Shown in pieces: positions 16,869-24,923 of a stretch of DNA of 64,000 nucleotides. Position 1 is the stretch's first letter, and every line of letters begins with the position of its first letter. Source of the DNA: a virus; IMG/VR virus record IMGVR_UViG_3300046810_000466, positions 1 to 64,000 of that record. One strand, written 5' to 3'. The notes below the pieces were generated by a model. The model worked only from the letters and a program-made list of their open reading frames with translations, did not search any database and was not told the origin of the DNA. The position numbers and the translations under genes were made by a program.

Positions 16869-18230
16869 TTAAGTTTCGCTACTATCCTCAACTGGTTTGA
16901 CAAACACACTCAACGTTACTGTGCTCGTGTAACGGGCAGAAGTTGGTCCAGGTTCACGCAAGCTCGTATACTCGTGCACACCCAGCAAGACACCCATCGC
17001 TTCTTTGATGTCTTCGCCGTCCAAGTACATGACCTTGGTTGGCATGCCAGGATACAACAAGCTCCGGTCTGCATTCTCCCACACCAGACTAATGCCGCTA
17101 CCCTGACGCTTTGCTAGCGCCGAATACTCCACAAAGGGATTGGCGTTGATCTGACGCAGCGCTGTAGTAACGTAGTTCATTTTGTTCTTGCGCTCTTCAC
17201 CAATTGCTTCGGTGTTGAGTTTGGCTCGGGATGCGATGGCCTTATTGCCCTTGGTGACAACAAAGTCTTCCATCATCTTCGATGCATCTGCAAAGCGAAT
17301 GCCGTTACCATCATTCAACTGGGCGGTGTTACTCAGATCCCGGAACGACACTTGACCCGTGGCAATGACAACCAGGTTATCGCCATCCTTCCGGAAGGTA
17401 CGCTCAATACCCGGCATGCGTTTCTCCGGGACATTGATCACTGTCAGCGTTGGACTGCCGTCATTGAAACGGGTGATGTCGAACGTTGGGTAAACATACC
17501 AGTGATTATTCTGCAGATAGTAACCCAACCCTGCCGCATACAAGCCACCGCAGTGGTAGTGGATGTGGTGAGGGACGTCGACTAACTGCAAGCCCTGAGG
17601 GATGATCAACATCTCCCGCTTCTTTTGATTCGAAGCAGGGATCATGTCCACCCCTTTGAGTTTACGATCGTCGTTGACCTTTGCTGACTGCGACCCTTTG
17701 GTCAGAACCGCTTTCACCACATCTTCGCCAGTCATGTTCCGGTAGATACCACCCACCGGGATCATGCGGATTTGTTCCAGCGATTTGTTGGTCAACTGGA
17801 ATTGCACCGTCAGGATGTCCATCCGGTTCAAATCTTCTTCCGACGTGATATTCCCCACTGATGCTTCGATGATGGGGTTGCCAGTGTCAATCATGGTGGC
17901 GGTATAACGTTCGGTCTGGGGAGCGCTATCTTCATCCACAGAGTCGCTACGCTCGCCAACACTTTGCCGAGTCAACTCGATGTCGAGGTCATCCAGGAAA
18001 GGATAGACACGCTTAGCGTACGTCCCCAACGGAATGACAACCGTGACCAAGATGAAGTCGGTATAGTTGTTCAAGTAATCCTGATTGAAGTCGATCGACA
18101 AGATGCGGAATGGGATGACGTAGTCTTCCCCATGGAAGATGGTCAGCTTCCATGCCAAGTGCACTGGCTTCTCACCACTCTGGATAATATCTTCGACTTC
18201 ATTCCAAAGAGAAGAGTCATCAATGATCAC
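16869..18230 (-). CDS. Virion structural protein (baseplate-type candidate)
   Basis: 453 residues starting at GTG (18230), which overlaps the TGA of the upstream gene in the form GTGA; the ribosome site GGAGGTGG lies inside that gene. The N-terminal region WKLTIFHGEDYVIPFRILSI with YTDFILVTVVIPLGTY reads as a beta domain like those of tail/baseplate hub proteins. The middle has VTKGNKAIASRAKLNTEA, and the C-terminus has another beta segment (SARYTSTVTLSVFVKPVED). No enzymatic motif is visible. The overlap with its neighbour implies coordinated production. The baseplate assignment is inference from operon context and the beta-rich pattern. Confidence 0.6.
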   Translation of the reverse strand: MIIDDSSLWNEVEDIIQSGEKPVHLAWKLTIFHGEDYVIPFRILSIDFNQDYLNNYTDFILVTVVIPLGTYAKRVYPFLDDLDIELTRQSVGERSDSVDEDSAPQTERYTATMIDTGNPIIEASVGNITSEEDLNRMDILTVQFQLTNKSLEQIRMIPVGGIYRNMTGEDVVKAVLTKGSQSAKVNDDRKLKGVDMIPASNQKKREMLIIPQGLQLVDVPHHIHYHCGGLYAAGLGYYLQNNHWYVYPTFDITRFNDGSPTLTVINVPEKRMPGIERTFRKDGDNLVVIATGQVSFRDLSNTAQLNDGNGIRFADASKMMEDFVVTKGNKAIASRAKLNTEAIGEERKNKMNYVTTALRQINANPFVEYSALAKRQGSGISLVWENADRSLLYPGMPTKVMYLDGEDIKEAMGVLLGVHEYTSLREPGPTSARYTSTVTLSVFVKPVEDSSET

Positions 18231-18928
18231 GAACCACCTCCCCAGTTCATGCCTTCACGTTTCTGGTGCTCGAACAACCGCTCCAGGCTAACGCGTTTCG
18301 GCAAGTTTGGATCGTCTTTGACTTCCATCATTTCCGGTTCACGCAACGGATCAGGGCGCGGCGCATCTTGACCCACGCCATAGTCACGACCCATGCCACC
18401 CGCTGTTGCTGATGGCGCTGCAGCGGCTTCTGTGCGACGTTGACGACCCAGTTTACTCAGACCAGAGAAACGGTCCGAGGAGAAGCGTTGTGCCATTTTG
18501 GAGTGCGGTGTATCCGACTTCATCTGGTAGCGTGCGTGACCGAAGATAGCCTCTGCAAACTTGTCCAGACGAATCAGCTCGTCCAGCGTCTTGACGTCAT
18601 TGGTCACGTTCTCCGACAACGTCATCACATTGCGCATGGCAATGAGGTGATTGGTGATCAGCTGATAAATCGTTTTGGTGTCTTCGTACTTGACGATAGC
18701 CACCGTGTAACCACGATTGAACATGTCTTCCATCTGTGCGATGTGCAGCATCACGACGGTTTCGTTCTTCGCCATCTCTCGGTCAACTTCTTCATTGCCG
18801 GTAGTTAGCGTGCCGTACAGTTTAATTTCTTCCACTGAACGGACTTTAAGTGGATTGACCCGGACGTAGAACAGCTTGTTGAATAAGTACCAAGCTGTAT
18901 TACGTTGGGACTCTTTCACATAGCCCAT
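18227..18928 (-). CDS. Unknown virion-operon protein
   Basis: 233 residues from the ATG at 18928. I chose this start over one 25 codons upstream because GGAGG lies six bases before it and it forms a TAATG overlap with the stop of the previous gene. The N-terminal part (MGYVKESQRNTAWYLFNKLF) is followed by a largely helical stretch rich in Met, Asn and charged residues, then a low-complexity Ala/Pro/Gly/Arg segment (about residues 170-200) and a short conserved-looking end, RVSLERLFEHQKREG. No family is recognised. Overlaps on both sides (TAATG and GTGA) place it firmly inside one translated unit with 18928-20292 and 16869-18230. Confidence 0.65.
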   Translation of the reverse strand: MGYVKESQRNTAWYLFNKLFYVRVNPLKVRSVEEIKLYGTLTTGNEEVDREMAKNETVVMLHIAQMEDMFNRGYTVAIVKYEDTKTIYQLITNHLIAMRNVMTLSENVTNDVKTLDELIRLDKFAEAIFGHARYQMKSDTPHSKMAQRFSSDRFSGLSKLGRQRRTEAAAAPSATAGGMGRDYGVGQDAPRPDPLREPEMMEVKDDPNLPKRVSLERLFEHQKREGMNWGGGS

Positions 18929-20292
18929 TACAACCTCCGAATAGCGGAGCGCATCAGTGCCATCAGGAATGGCATTTGATAGAATTGCTCCAGTGGTCCC
19001 CATGACGTATAGGTTTTTGCCAAGTCAGTCAGAGTCGACAAGTCGTACGCTTTGCCATCCAAGTAATCATGGAAAGCAATCTCCAGGCCGGACTGACCTG
19101 GATGCGTGTCAGCATAGAACGCCGGTGAGAAGATGTAGGTGTCGTATGCCACAGCGTTCACTGCAGGTGCCTTGTTACTTGGCAGGCCATACAGCTCACT
19201 GATCTGGATCAGCTCGAACAGATCCACCAGACGGGTTGGCGTAGGTTTGATCGCTACGCTGCTGATCGTCTTGGTGTAGTTCTTGCGACGGTAGTCTTCG
19301 GACAGATCCGGGTCAGCTGGATAGACCGCGAAGTCGATACCGGCATAACGAATGCTGTCCATCACGGGGTCAGCCGAGAAAGCACGGGTCAACACCAGAC
19401 CAATCTTACTCATGCAGTTGATCAGTTCCTTGCGACGTTTAGTCAGCAAAGCGGTCCAGACATTGGAGATGTCGTAGTTGTCGTCTTCACCAACGTTCAA
19501 CTCACGCAGGTACTTGATGTTCGGATGATTCTCATCACGGAACATCTTCAACACTGCGCGGGTCAGGAAAGGATCGTACATCGAACGGTCTTGACCAGGC
19601 AGAAGCAGCGTGCGATATTCTTGACTGAAGAAGCGGGTGAAGTAGAAATCCACCAACTCCTCGTAGTAATTACGCAGCTCTTTGATCAGGCGATTTTCAT
19701 CGTACGAGATCAACGGGTTCTGACCGTTCTCCAGGAAGTCACGTTCGAAGTAAAGATTCTCTACCACCTTGCTGTTCAGATCATTGACCCGGTTGTCCTG
19801 CTCAGAGTAACTGACTTGCACGTAGTCAATTACGAATGCGGCGTCTTTGTAGATGGAGCGGCGTTCTGATGAGGTCACCATGAACAAGCCCTCACGCCCA
19901 TCGCCGACATCGGCCAAGAAGTGATCGCCCTCGTTCGGGACCAAGCCGCAAGGGAACACATTGGCTTGACCAGTGACATTGAATCCCTTGCTGCCGGGAT
20001 CTTGCGACTGGTTCAATGCCGTTGTTACCTTCAGTTCAAACTTCTGAATCAGCTTGTATTGTTGGTAGACCGCAGGACGATCCAGACTTTGTCCGGACAG
20101 TGCATTGTCGGCACCCAACACTTGGCTGTAGTAATTCACAGTCCATGACGCACCTTCAACGTGCGTCAGCAGCGACGTCGCTGGTTCGTACGTGGTGTCA
20201 ACTGTCACTCCACGGAACTCTTTAGCGGTCACTAGCACAGCAACCGGTTGTTCTACCGGTGGCGTGGTATTGGTATCACCAATGATTGGCAT
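18928..20292 (-). CDS. Virion structural protein
   Basis: 454 residues from the ATG at 20292 (ribosome site AAGAGGC just after the stop of the upstream gene); a start 14 codons earlier would lie inside that gene. The N-terminus is Pro/Val-rich. A beta domain spans about residues 25-180 (for example GASWTVNYYSQVLGAD and DVGDGREGLFMVTSSERRSI). A helical region follows (FTRFFSQEYRTLLLPGQD), and a C-terminal part ends YQMPFLMALMRSAIRRL. I do not recognise a domain of known function, but length, context and beta-then-helix layout match phiKZ-like tail/baseplate proteins. It ends in TAATG, coupling it to the next gene. Confidence 0.6.
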   Translation of the reverse strand: MPIIGDTNTTPPVEQPVAVLVTAKEFRGVTVDTTYEPATSLLTHVEGASWTVNYYSQVLGADNALSGQSLDRPAVYQQYKLIQKFELKVTTALNQSQDPGSKGFNVTGQANVFPCGLVPNEGDHFLADVGDGREGLFMVTSSERRSIYKDAAFVIDYVQVSYSEQDNRVNDLNSKVVENLYFERDFLENGQNPLISYDENRLIKELRNYYEELVDFYFTRFFSQEYRTLLLPGQDRSMYDPFLTRAVLKMFRDENHPNIKYLRELNVGEDDNYDISNVWTALLTKRRKELINCMSKIGLVLTRAFSADPVMDSIRYAGIDFAVYPADPDLSEDYRRKNYTKTISSVAIKPTPTRLVDLFELIQISELYGLPSNKAPAVNAVAYDTYIFSPAFYADTHPGQSGLEIAFHDYLDGKAYDLSTLTDLAKTYTSWGPLEQFYQMPFLMALMRSAIRRL

Positions 20293-20305
20293 AACAGCCT
20301 CTTTC

Positions 20306-21847
20306 TTAAACTGAGTGGTCGTGGTTCGTTTCAACGAAGAAGATCTGAACCGTGTTGAAATGGTTCAAAGCGCTCATTGGGTTGTTGTTCGGACGCACGT
20401 TTTGAATGGCAGTAACCAGTGCCACCTTGGAAATGAAGTTATCGCCGATGAGTGGCGGAATCAATCCACGAGGCAGCAAGGTAGGGTCGATCGCCATCAA
20501 GATCTGAATGGCAGCTTGACCATGTTCTTGCAGTCGTGCCAGCGCGTTACCGCGAAGCAGCTGCAAGTCCGTCAGCAGACCAACACGAATGTGGTGTTGG
20601 TGGCGCAGGTCAGGCTCAGTCAGCAACGTGATGTTCAGGTCAGCATCGATTGCAATCGAAGGTGGATCAGGTTCGATCTGCGACGTGTTCTTGTACAACG
20701 CTACATGGAGCGCCGACAGACAAGGTCGGAGCAAATAACTCTGCTCTGACTTCATGTACTCGATAATCTCAGGTGTGAATTTCTTCTGGCCGAGATCTTG
20801 CAAGCTCAGCACCTGTCGTGTGTTGGCCTGGTCGATGTCAAACAACACCGTGACCACCCGACGACTCTTGATTGGGATGGACGCTGGAACGAACTCATCG
20901 AACGTAGGGATCGCATAACCAAAATCAAAACGCTGCTTGTCACTGATCTGCGCACCTTCAAATGGCGCCAAGACACGGCTGTGGTAAGCATAGCTCTTAA
21001 CTGTGTCAGTGTGGTCGCGCAGCGGAGGCTGACGGTATTTCAGGTCGATCAGCTGGTTATGCACCATCAATGGATAGACCATTACCACGGTCTCTGGTCG
21101 CTGGTAACCGAACTTGTACGAGAAGCTGGTGATTACTGCTTCACCATCGCCACCGCGTGCTGCCTCTTCTGGTAGATCGAAATCAAACCAGCCCTGTACC
21201 CGCACTTGTGTTTCGGGCACTACCCACAGGGAAGCCGACCCACTCATGTTCGTCAGCTTGCGCATCTTAGGCAAACGATTAGCATCGAAGTACTCGTCGA
21301 ATGTATCGCCATAACCGGCCACATTCTCCCGCAAGCCATGCAGGTACTTCAGAATGTACAGGTACTCTTCCGGCACTCCGAAACTGTAGGTGATATCATG
21401 CAGGTTCAGATCACGGTGTTGACTGATCTTGGCCTTCATAGCCGCACGCCACTGGATGGCCTGGTTCTTATTGCTGGCCCGGTACTTGACAGTGATAGTC
21501 GAATCCATCGTCGCGTAAGCCGGTTTCATGATAATGTCCAGAGCAGGATCGTAGAAGATCAACAGGTTCTCTGGATCAAACATCGGTTCGTTCGGCACGC
21601 GATCGGGAGCATAGATCTCGCTCACCTCCAACTCGATTTTATCGTTGTGCACGAACATGTTCAGGTCATCGCCGTGCTCGGCAATGGCCGATTGCAATTG
21701 CTTCTGCTTCTCCATATCGCCGAAGTAAACTAAGTTCGTCTTCGGGCTAATGCCGGTCAATTGCATTAATTGGCGAACGACTTCCAGCATCACGGGACGC
21801 GTGATGCTTTCCGTGGTCTCCGGGATTGGTAACAAAGTCATTGGCAT
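20306..21847 (-). CDS. Virion structural protein
   Basis: 513 residues; ribosome site AGAGGAAAG. First gene of the coupled set 21847 to 16485. The N-terminal helix contains VMLEVVRQLMQLTGI followed by NLVYFGDMEKQKQLQSAI. The middle region has a Tyr-rich stretch (HDITYSFGVPEEYLYILKYL), and a beta domain carries WFDFDLPEEAARGGD and FSYKFGYQRPETVVMVYPLM. The C-terminus contains NPMSALNHFNTVQIFFVE. No catalytic motif is seen. Position directly after the hairpin/TATG element at 21902-21937 suggests that transcription of the set begins here. A tail or baseplate component is likely; the precise role is unknown. Confidence 0.6.
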   Translation of the reverse strand: MPMTLLPIPETTESITRPVMLEVVRQLMQLTGISPKTNLVYFGDMEKQKQLQSAIAEHGDDLNMFVHNDKIELEVSEIYAPDRVPNEPMFDPENLLIFYDPALDIIMKPAYATMDSTITVKYRASNKNQAIQWRAAMKAKISQHRDLNLHDITYSFGVPEEYLYILKYLHGLRENVAGYGDTFDEYFDANRLPKMRKLTNMSGSASLWVVPETQVRVQGWFDFDLPEEAARGGDGEAVITSFSYKFGYQRPETVVMVYPLMVHNQLIDLKYRQPPLRDHTDTVKSYAYHSRVLAPFEGAQISDKQRFDFGYAIPTFDEFVPASIPIKSRRVVTVLFDIDQANTRQVLSLQDLGQKKFTPEIIEYMKSEQSYLLRPCLSALHVALYKNTSQIEPDPPSIAIDADLNITLLTEPDLRHQHHIRVGLLTDLQLLRGNALARLQEHGQAAIQILMAIDPTLLPRGLIPPLIGDNFISKVALVTAIQNVRPNNNPMSALNHFNTVQIFFVETNHDHSV

Positions 21848-21901
21848 AATCTTGCTTTCCTCTAAGTAGTCTTTTTAAAGCTCATAACATCCTTTCGACG
21901 G

Positions 21902-21906
21902 TCATA
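21902..21906 (-). promoter_or_regulatory. TATGA motif beside terminator
   Basis: Minus-strand TATGACCG begins at the foot of the hairpin 21906-21937 and lies 55 bases upstream of the ATG at 21847. It is a candidate TATG-type promoter for the virion operon; the assignment is inferred. Confidence 0.35.
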
Positions 21907-21937
21907 CCCCTCCGCCCCGTGTAGGGAGCGGAGGAGT
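21906..21937 (-). terminator. Hairpin after internal head protein gene
   Basis: GC-rich inverted repeat with two mismatches (core CTCCGC / GCGGAG), ten bases after the stop at 21948. Confidence 0.65.
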
Positions 21938-21947
21938 CATGGCGTGA

Positions 21948-23294
21948 TTACATACCGGCGGGTTTGAAATCCTGCGAACCTTCTTTGGCAGCTTTTGGCA
22001 CATACATCTTGATCGACTGCTCGACCATGTTCAGAACTGCCTCAAACGTACCCATGGTGCGCTTGGTCAAATCCGTCATGGGTTGCGTCGCCAGCTGACA
22101 GTACACGTTCGGCAGGTTCAACATGACATTCAACGTCGTACGGGCTTCTGGGTTCACTTCCGCTGCGCCATCCAGACGTTTGCTGACGTCTTCGATGACT
22201 TTGCCGAACTTACCACTGACATCTTCCATCCGGCTGGTTTGCGCCTTCTCCAGCTCGCTCATCAGTACCAGTCCTTTCTGGACCGACTCCAGCGCGAGCT
22301 TCATACCAGACACTTTGAATGCCGGCATGGTCAGATGGTTCGACGGCGCCGCTTCACGTTCTTGCGTTACGTGGCAACGAGCGATGGTCAGATCACGCAG
22401 CACTTGCGCAATCGGCTGATCACTCTTACGGTCCAGGAAGAAGGTGTTCATCAGGTTACCCCAAGTGAACGAGACCCGGCAGCTGCCAGCCAACGGAGGC
22501 GACGTCGCTGTGAAGGTATTGGTGATGTGGCTGTCGATCGTATCGCGCTTGAAGTCCTTCACGCCGAAGGCATCGAAGTAACGCCAGAATGCCGGGATGA
22601 TCTTTTCTGCCACTGTCTTCTGCAACGTTTCGTTGGTCGAGTCAGGTTGAACAGATTCGATCGTGGTCATCATGGCCTGTGCCATGTTGGTGATCACCAC
22701 AGGGCCGTCACGGAAGTTCTTGCGAACGTTCTTGAAGATGTCTTGCATCACCACCGAAAACGATTTGGTATCGAGCAGCTTCTGACCAGGCAAGGTGAAG
22801 ATCTTGCCATCACGCATCGGCACATTGATGACGGGATTGGGTTGCAGCGGTTCTTCGGTCAGGTCGTTGATCTTGGTGCTCAGTTCTTCTGCGCGGTGGT
22901 TCAAGTAGTTGCGGTAGCTGAAGATGCGCTGGAAGAAGTTGGTAATGAAACCCCACGCTTTCTTCAGCAGCTCCACAATCTTCTTCCACACATCGCTGAC
23001 ATGATCCGCGATGGATTCGCAGGTAGGTGTATAGTCCACCACCGTTACCGAACCGGTCAGGGTATTACCCATGCCTGTCACGATATCGTTCAATGCCAAC
23101 AGTTCAGCGTTGTCGAAATCGCGAGCCATGGCTTTGGCATCCTGATAAATCACAGCCACTTCAGAAGTGGTGGTCATGGTCGTCAGGGTAGCGGAAAGGT
23201 TTGCAGCTTCTTGATCCGTTTCGTCGGACAGAATGGCAGCTTCTTCGACGGAGAGGTTCAAGCTTTCAGGCGGTGGGAGTGATCCGGAACGCAT
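21948..23294 (-). CDS. Internal head protein, family copy 1
   Basis: 448 residues. It shares with the two genes upstream the pattern VSDVWKKIVELLKKAWG, then FITNFFQRIF and an arginine-containing helix: W-x2-I...I/W...(R)IF...RA. This pattern, the long helical C-terminus and an acidic N-terminal propeptide-like stretch resemble the internal head proteins of phiKZ, a paralogous set packaged in the capsid and trimmed by the prohead protease. Candidate S-x-E processing sites lie near the N-terminus (LSVEE, residues 14-18). The start follows a weak ribosome site (ATGAAAG). The three copies lie in a row but each has a hairpin between it and the next. The function is inferred from family resemblance. 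Confidence 0.6.
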   Translation of the reverse strand: MRSGSLPPPESLNLSVEEAAILSDETDQEAANLSATLTTMTTTSEVAVIYQDAKAMARDFDNAELLALNDIVTGMGNTLTGSVTVVDYTPTCESIADHVSDVWKKIVELLKKAWGFITNFFQRIFSYRNYLNHRAEELSTKINDLTEEPLQPNPVINVPMRDGKIFTLPGQKLLDTKSFSVVMQDIFKNVRKNFRDGPVVITNMAQAMMTTIESVQPDSTNETLQKTVAEKIIPAFWRYFDAFGVKDFKRDTIDSHITNTFTATSPPLAGSCRVSFTWGNLMNTFFLDRKSDQPIAQVLRDLTIARCHVTQEREAAPSNHLTMPAFKVSGMKLALESVQKGLVLMSELEKAQTSRMEDVSGKFGKVIEDVSKRLDGAAEVNPEARTTLNVMLNLPNVYCQLATQPMTDLTKRTMGTFEAVLNMVEQSIKMYVPKAAKEGSQDFKPAGM

Positions 23295-23354
23295 GGTAAA
23301 CTTTCATGTAAAGGGTTGGGTCGTTCTTCATAAAAATAGCAATACATTATCAAA

Positions 23355-23361
23355 CGGCATA
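23355..23361 (-). promoter_or_regulatory. TATGCCG motif beside terminator
   Basis: Minus-strand TTTATGCCG follows the hairpin 23363-23396 directly and lies about 60 bases upstream of the ATG at 23294. A candidate TATG-type promoter by position. Confidence 0.35.
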
Positions 23362-23362
23362 A

Positions 23363-23396
23363 AGAACACCACCACTCCGAAGAGCAGTAGTGTTCT
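23363..23396 (-). terminator. Hairpin after internal head protein gene
   Basis: Inverted repeat AGAACAC / GTGTTCT with an additional inner ACT/AGT pairing, 17 bases after the stop at 23413. Confidence 0.6.
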
Positions 23397-23412
23397 CTAC
23401 GTCTAACCGAAG

Positions 23413-24822
23413 TTAGTACTGTGCCAGCGATTTCTCGACCAGCACCAGCGACACGCGGACGGTCTGGTAGACCTTCTTCGACACCGGCATGGTCAGGTCG
23501 GAGACCCAACGCGTCAGCGAGGTGTTGAAGTTGGCCATGGCCTTCATGGCGTCGACAGCGTAGGCACGCTCAGCGCGGCCGGCTTCATCGTTACCAGCCA
23601 GCTTACCCACGGCTGCAGCAGCAGTGCCGCCGCCTTCCAGCAGGTCAGCGCGGGTCTTCTCGATCGCCTTGGAGTCGGCACTGCCTTCGTGGGCAACAAC
23701 CTTCTTGATCAGGGCTTCCGCCGCATTCAGCGTCGCGTCCATTTCCTGGTACGACATGGTGACGAATGCATTGGTGCTGCTGATCAGGGCGGCACGACCT
23801 TGGCGGGCTTCGATCTTCACGCCGCTGTTGCGCAGCGCTGCCACGATCTGGGCGTCGGACAGGTCCTTGGTCTTGTTCTTGTCGAGGCGGTGAGCGACGA
23901 CGTTGAAGCAGCCCAGGTAACCGGTCGGCGGGTTCGATGGCAGGTTGGTGAAGTTGTTCTTCTGCAGGCCGACAGCGATGGTTTTGATCGCTTCAGCAGC
24001 CTTGTGCGGATCGTACTTCTTCAGTTCCGAAGCCACCTGGTCGCCCATGGACTTGCAGTCCTTCAGGTACGGACCGAACGCGTAGGTTGCCAGTGTGCTC
24101 AGTTCGCCCATGCCCTTGCCCAGTTCCTTGGCGTCTTTGATGACGTAGTCCGGATAGGAGATGGCATTGGTGCCGACGTTGACCGTGATCTGGCCCAGCT
24201 TCGGCTTGTCGCCGCCGGCCTTCTTCTTGGTGCCGACCAGTTCCTTCAGCACCTTGATGCGGTGCAGCAGGCGCGGCGCAACCATGAAGATGCGCTTGAA
24301 GAACTCGGTGATGGTGCCCCAGATGTTCAGGCAGAACTGGCGGATGTTATTCCAGACTTCCTGGGCGTGCTGGCGGATGTTCTCCACGAAGCTTTCCAGA
24401 GCCAGTTGCTTTTCTTCCGGGGTACCGACCAGCAGCGGTTCAGCCGATGGGATGACGTCGTCCGGATTGCCATCGGAACCGGCCACTGCCATTTCGGAGG
24501 CGGTGTCGATCAGCATGGCTTGTTCCGGAGTCAGCTCTTTCACTTCGCTGACGGTGTCAGCAACGTTGAGCATGACGTCGGTGACGTCTTCAACACGGGT
24601 CGTTTCAGCAACGTCCTGGTTGACTTGGGTTTGCAGGGCATCTGCTTCTTGCAGCGCCATGACTTCTTCTTCCACGGACAACATGGAACGACCTTCCAGG
24701 ATCTGGTCGATCGACATGCTCTCGATGGAGAGAGTGCCGTTGCCCGCATTGGTGTCGATGCCGCCTGGATTGGCAGCATGGGCAGCAGGAGCAGCAGTTT
24801 TGTTCAGATATTGACGACGCAT
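23413..24822 (-). CDS. Internal head protein, family copy 2
   Basis: 469 residues from the ATG at 24822, chosen because TTAAAGG lies eight bases before it and the encoded MRRQYLNKT resembles the MR- starts of the other copies; an upstream ATG at 24873 would lie in the terminator stem. The N-terminal 110 residues are acidic with possible S/A-x-E processing sites (LSIES, LALES). The family motif HAQEVWNNIRQFCLNIWG with ITEFFKRIF follows at about residues 160-185. The C-terminal 250 residues are helical, ending PVSKKVYQTVRVSLVLVEKS. The GC-rich, uniform codon use suggests high expression. It resembles phiKZ internal head proteins carried inside the capsid. Confidence 0.6.
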   Translation of the reverse strand: MRRQYLNKTAAPAAHAANPGGIDTNAGNGTLSIESMSIDQILEGRSMLSVEEEVMALQEADALQTQVNQDVAETTRVEDVTDVMLNVADTVSEVKELTPEQAMLIDTASEMAVAGSDGNPDDVIPSAEPLLVGTPEEKQLALESFVENIRQHAQEVWNNIRQFCLNIWGTITEFFKRIFMVAPRLLHRIKVLKELVGTKKKAGGDKPKLGQITVNVGTNAISYPDYVIKDAKELGKGMGELSTLATYAFGPYLKDCKSMGDQVASELKKYDPHKAAEAIKTIAVGLQKNNFTNLPSNPPTGYLGCFNVVAHRLDKNKTKDLSDAQIVAALRNSGVKIEARQGRAALISSTNAFVTMSYQEMDATLNAAEALIKKVVAHEGSADSKAIEKTRADLLEGGGTAAAAVGKLAGNDEAGRAERAYAVDAMKAMANFNTSLTRWVSDLTMPVSKKVYQTVRVSLVLVEKSLAQY

Positions 24823-24872
24823 CACTGTTACCTTTAAGTGAGGATTCGGGTAATTGAAAAAAAGAAGTAACA

Positions 24873-24905
24873 CCCTTCACCCTCGTTGTTGCTGAGAGTG
24901 AAGGG
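24873..24905 (-). terminator. Intrinsic terminator after internal head protein gene
   Basis: A 12-bp stem with one mismatch (CCCTTCACCCTC / GAGAGTGAAGGG), followed on the minus strand by TTACTTCTTTTTTTC; the T7 run makes it a good intrinsic terminator. Confidence 0.8.
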
Positions 24906-24923
24906 CATTAACTTACCGCTTGA

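Noticed and set aside
23363-24873. Start of internal head protein copy 2 at 24873
   Set aside because: The first 17 codons would lie in the T-run and stem of the preceding terminator; the ATG at 24822 has a proper ribosome site.
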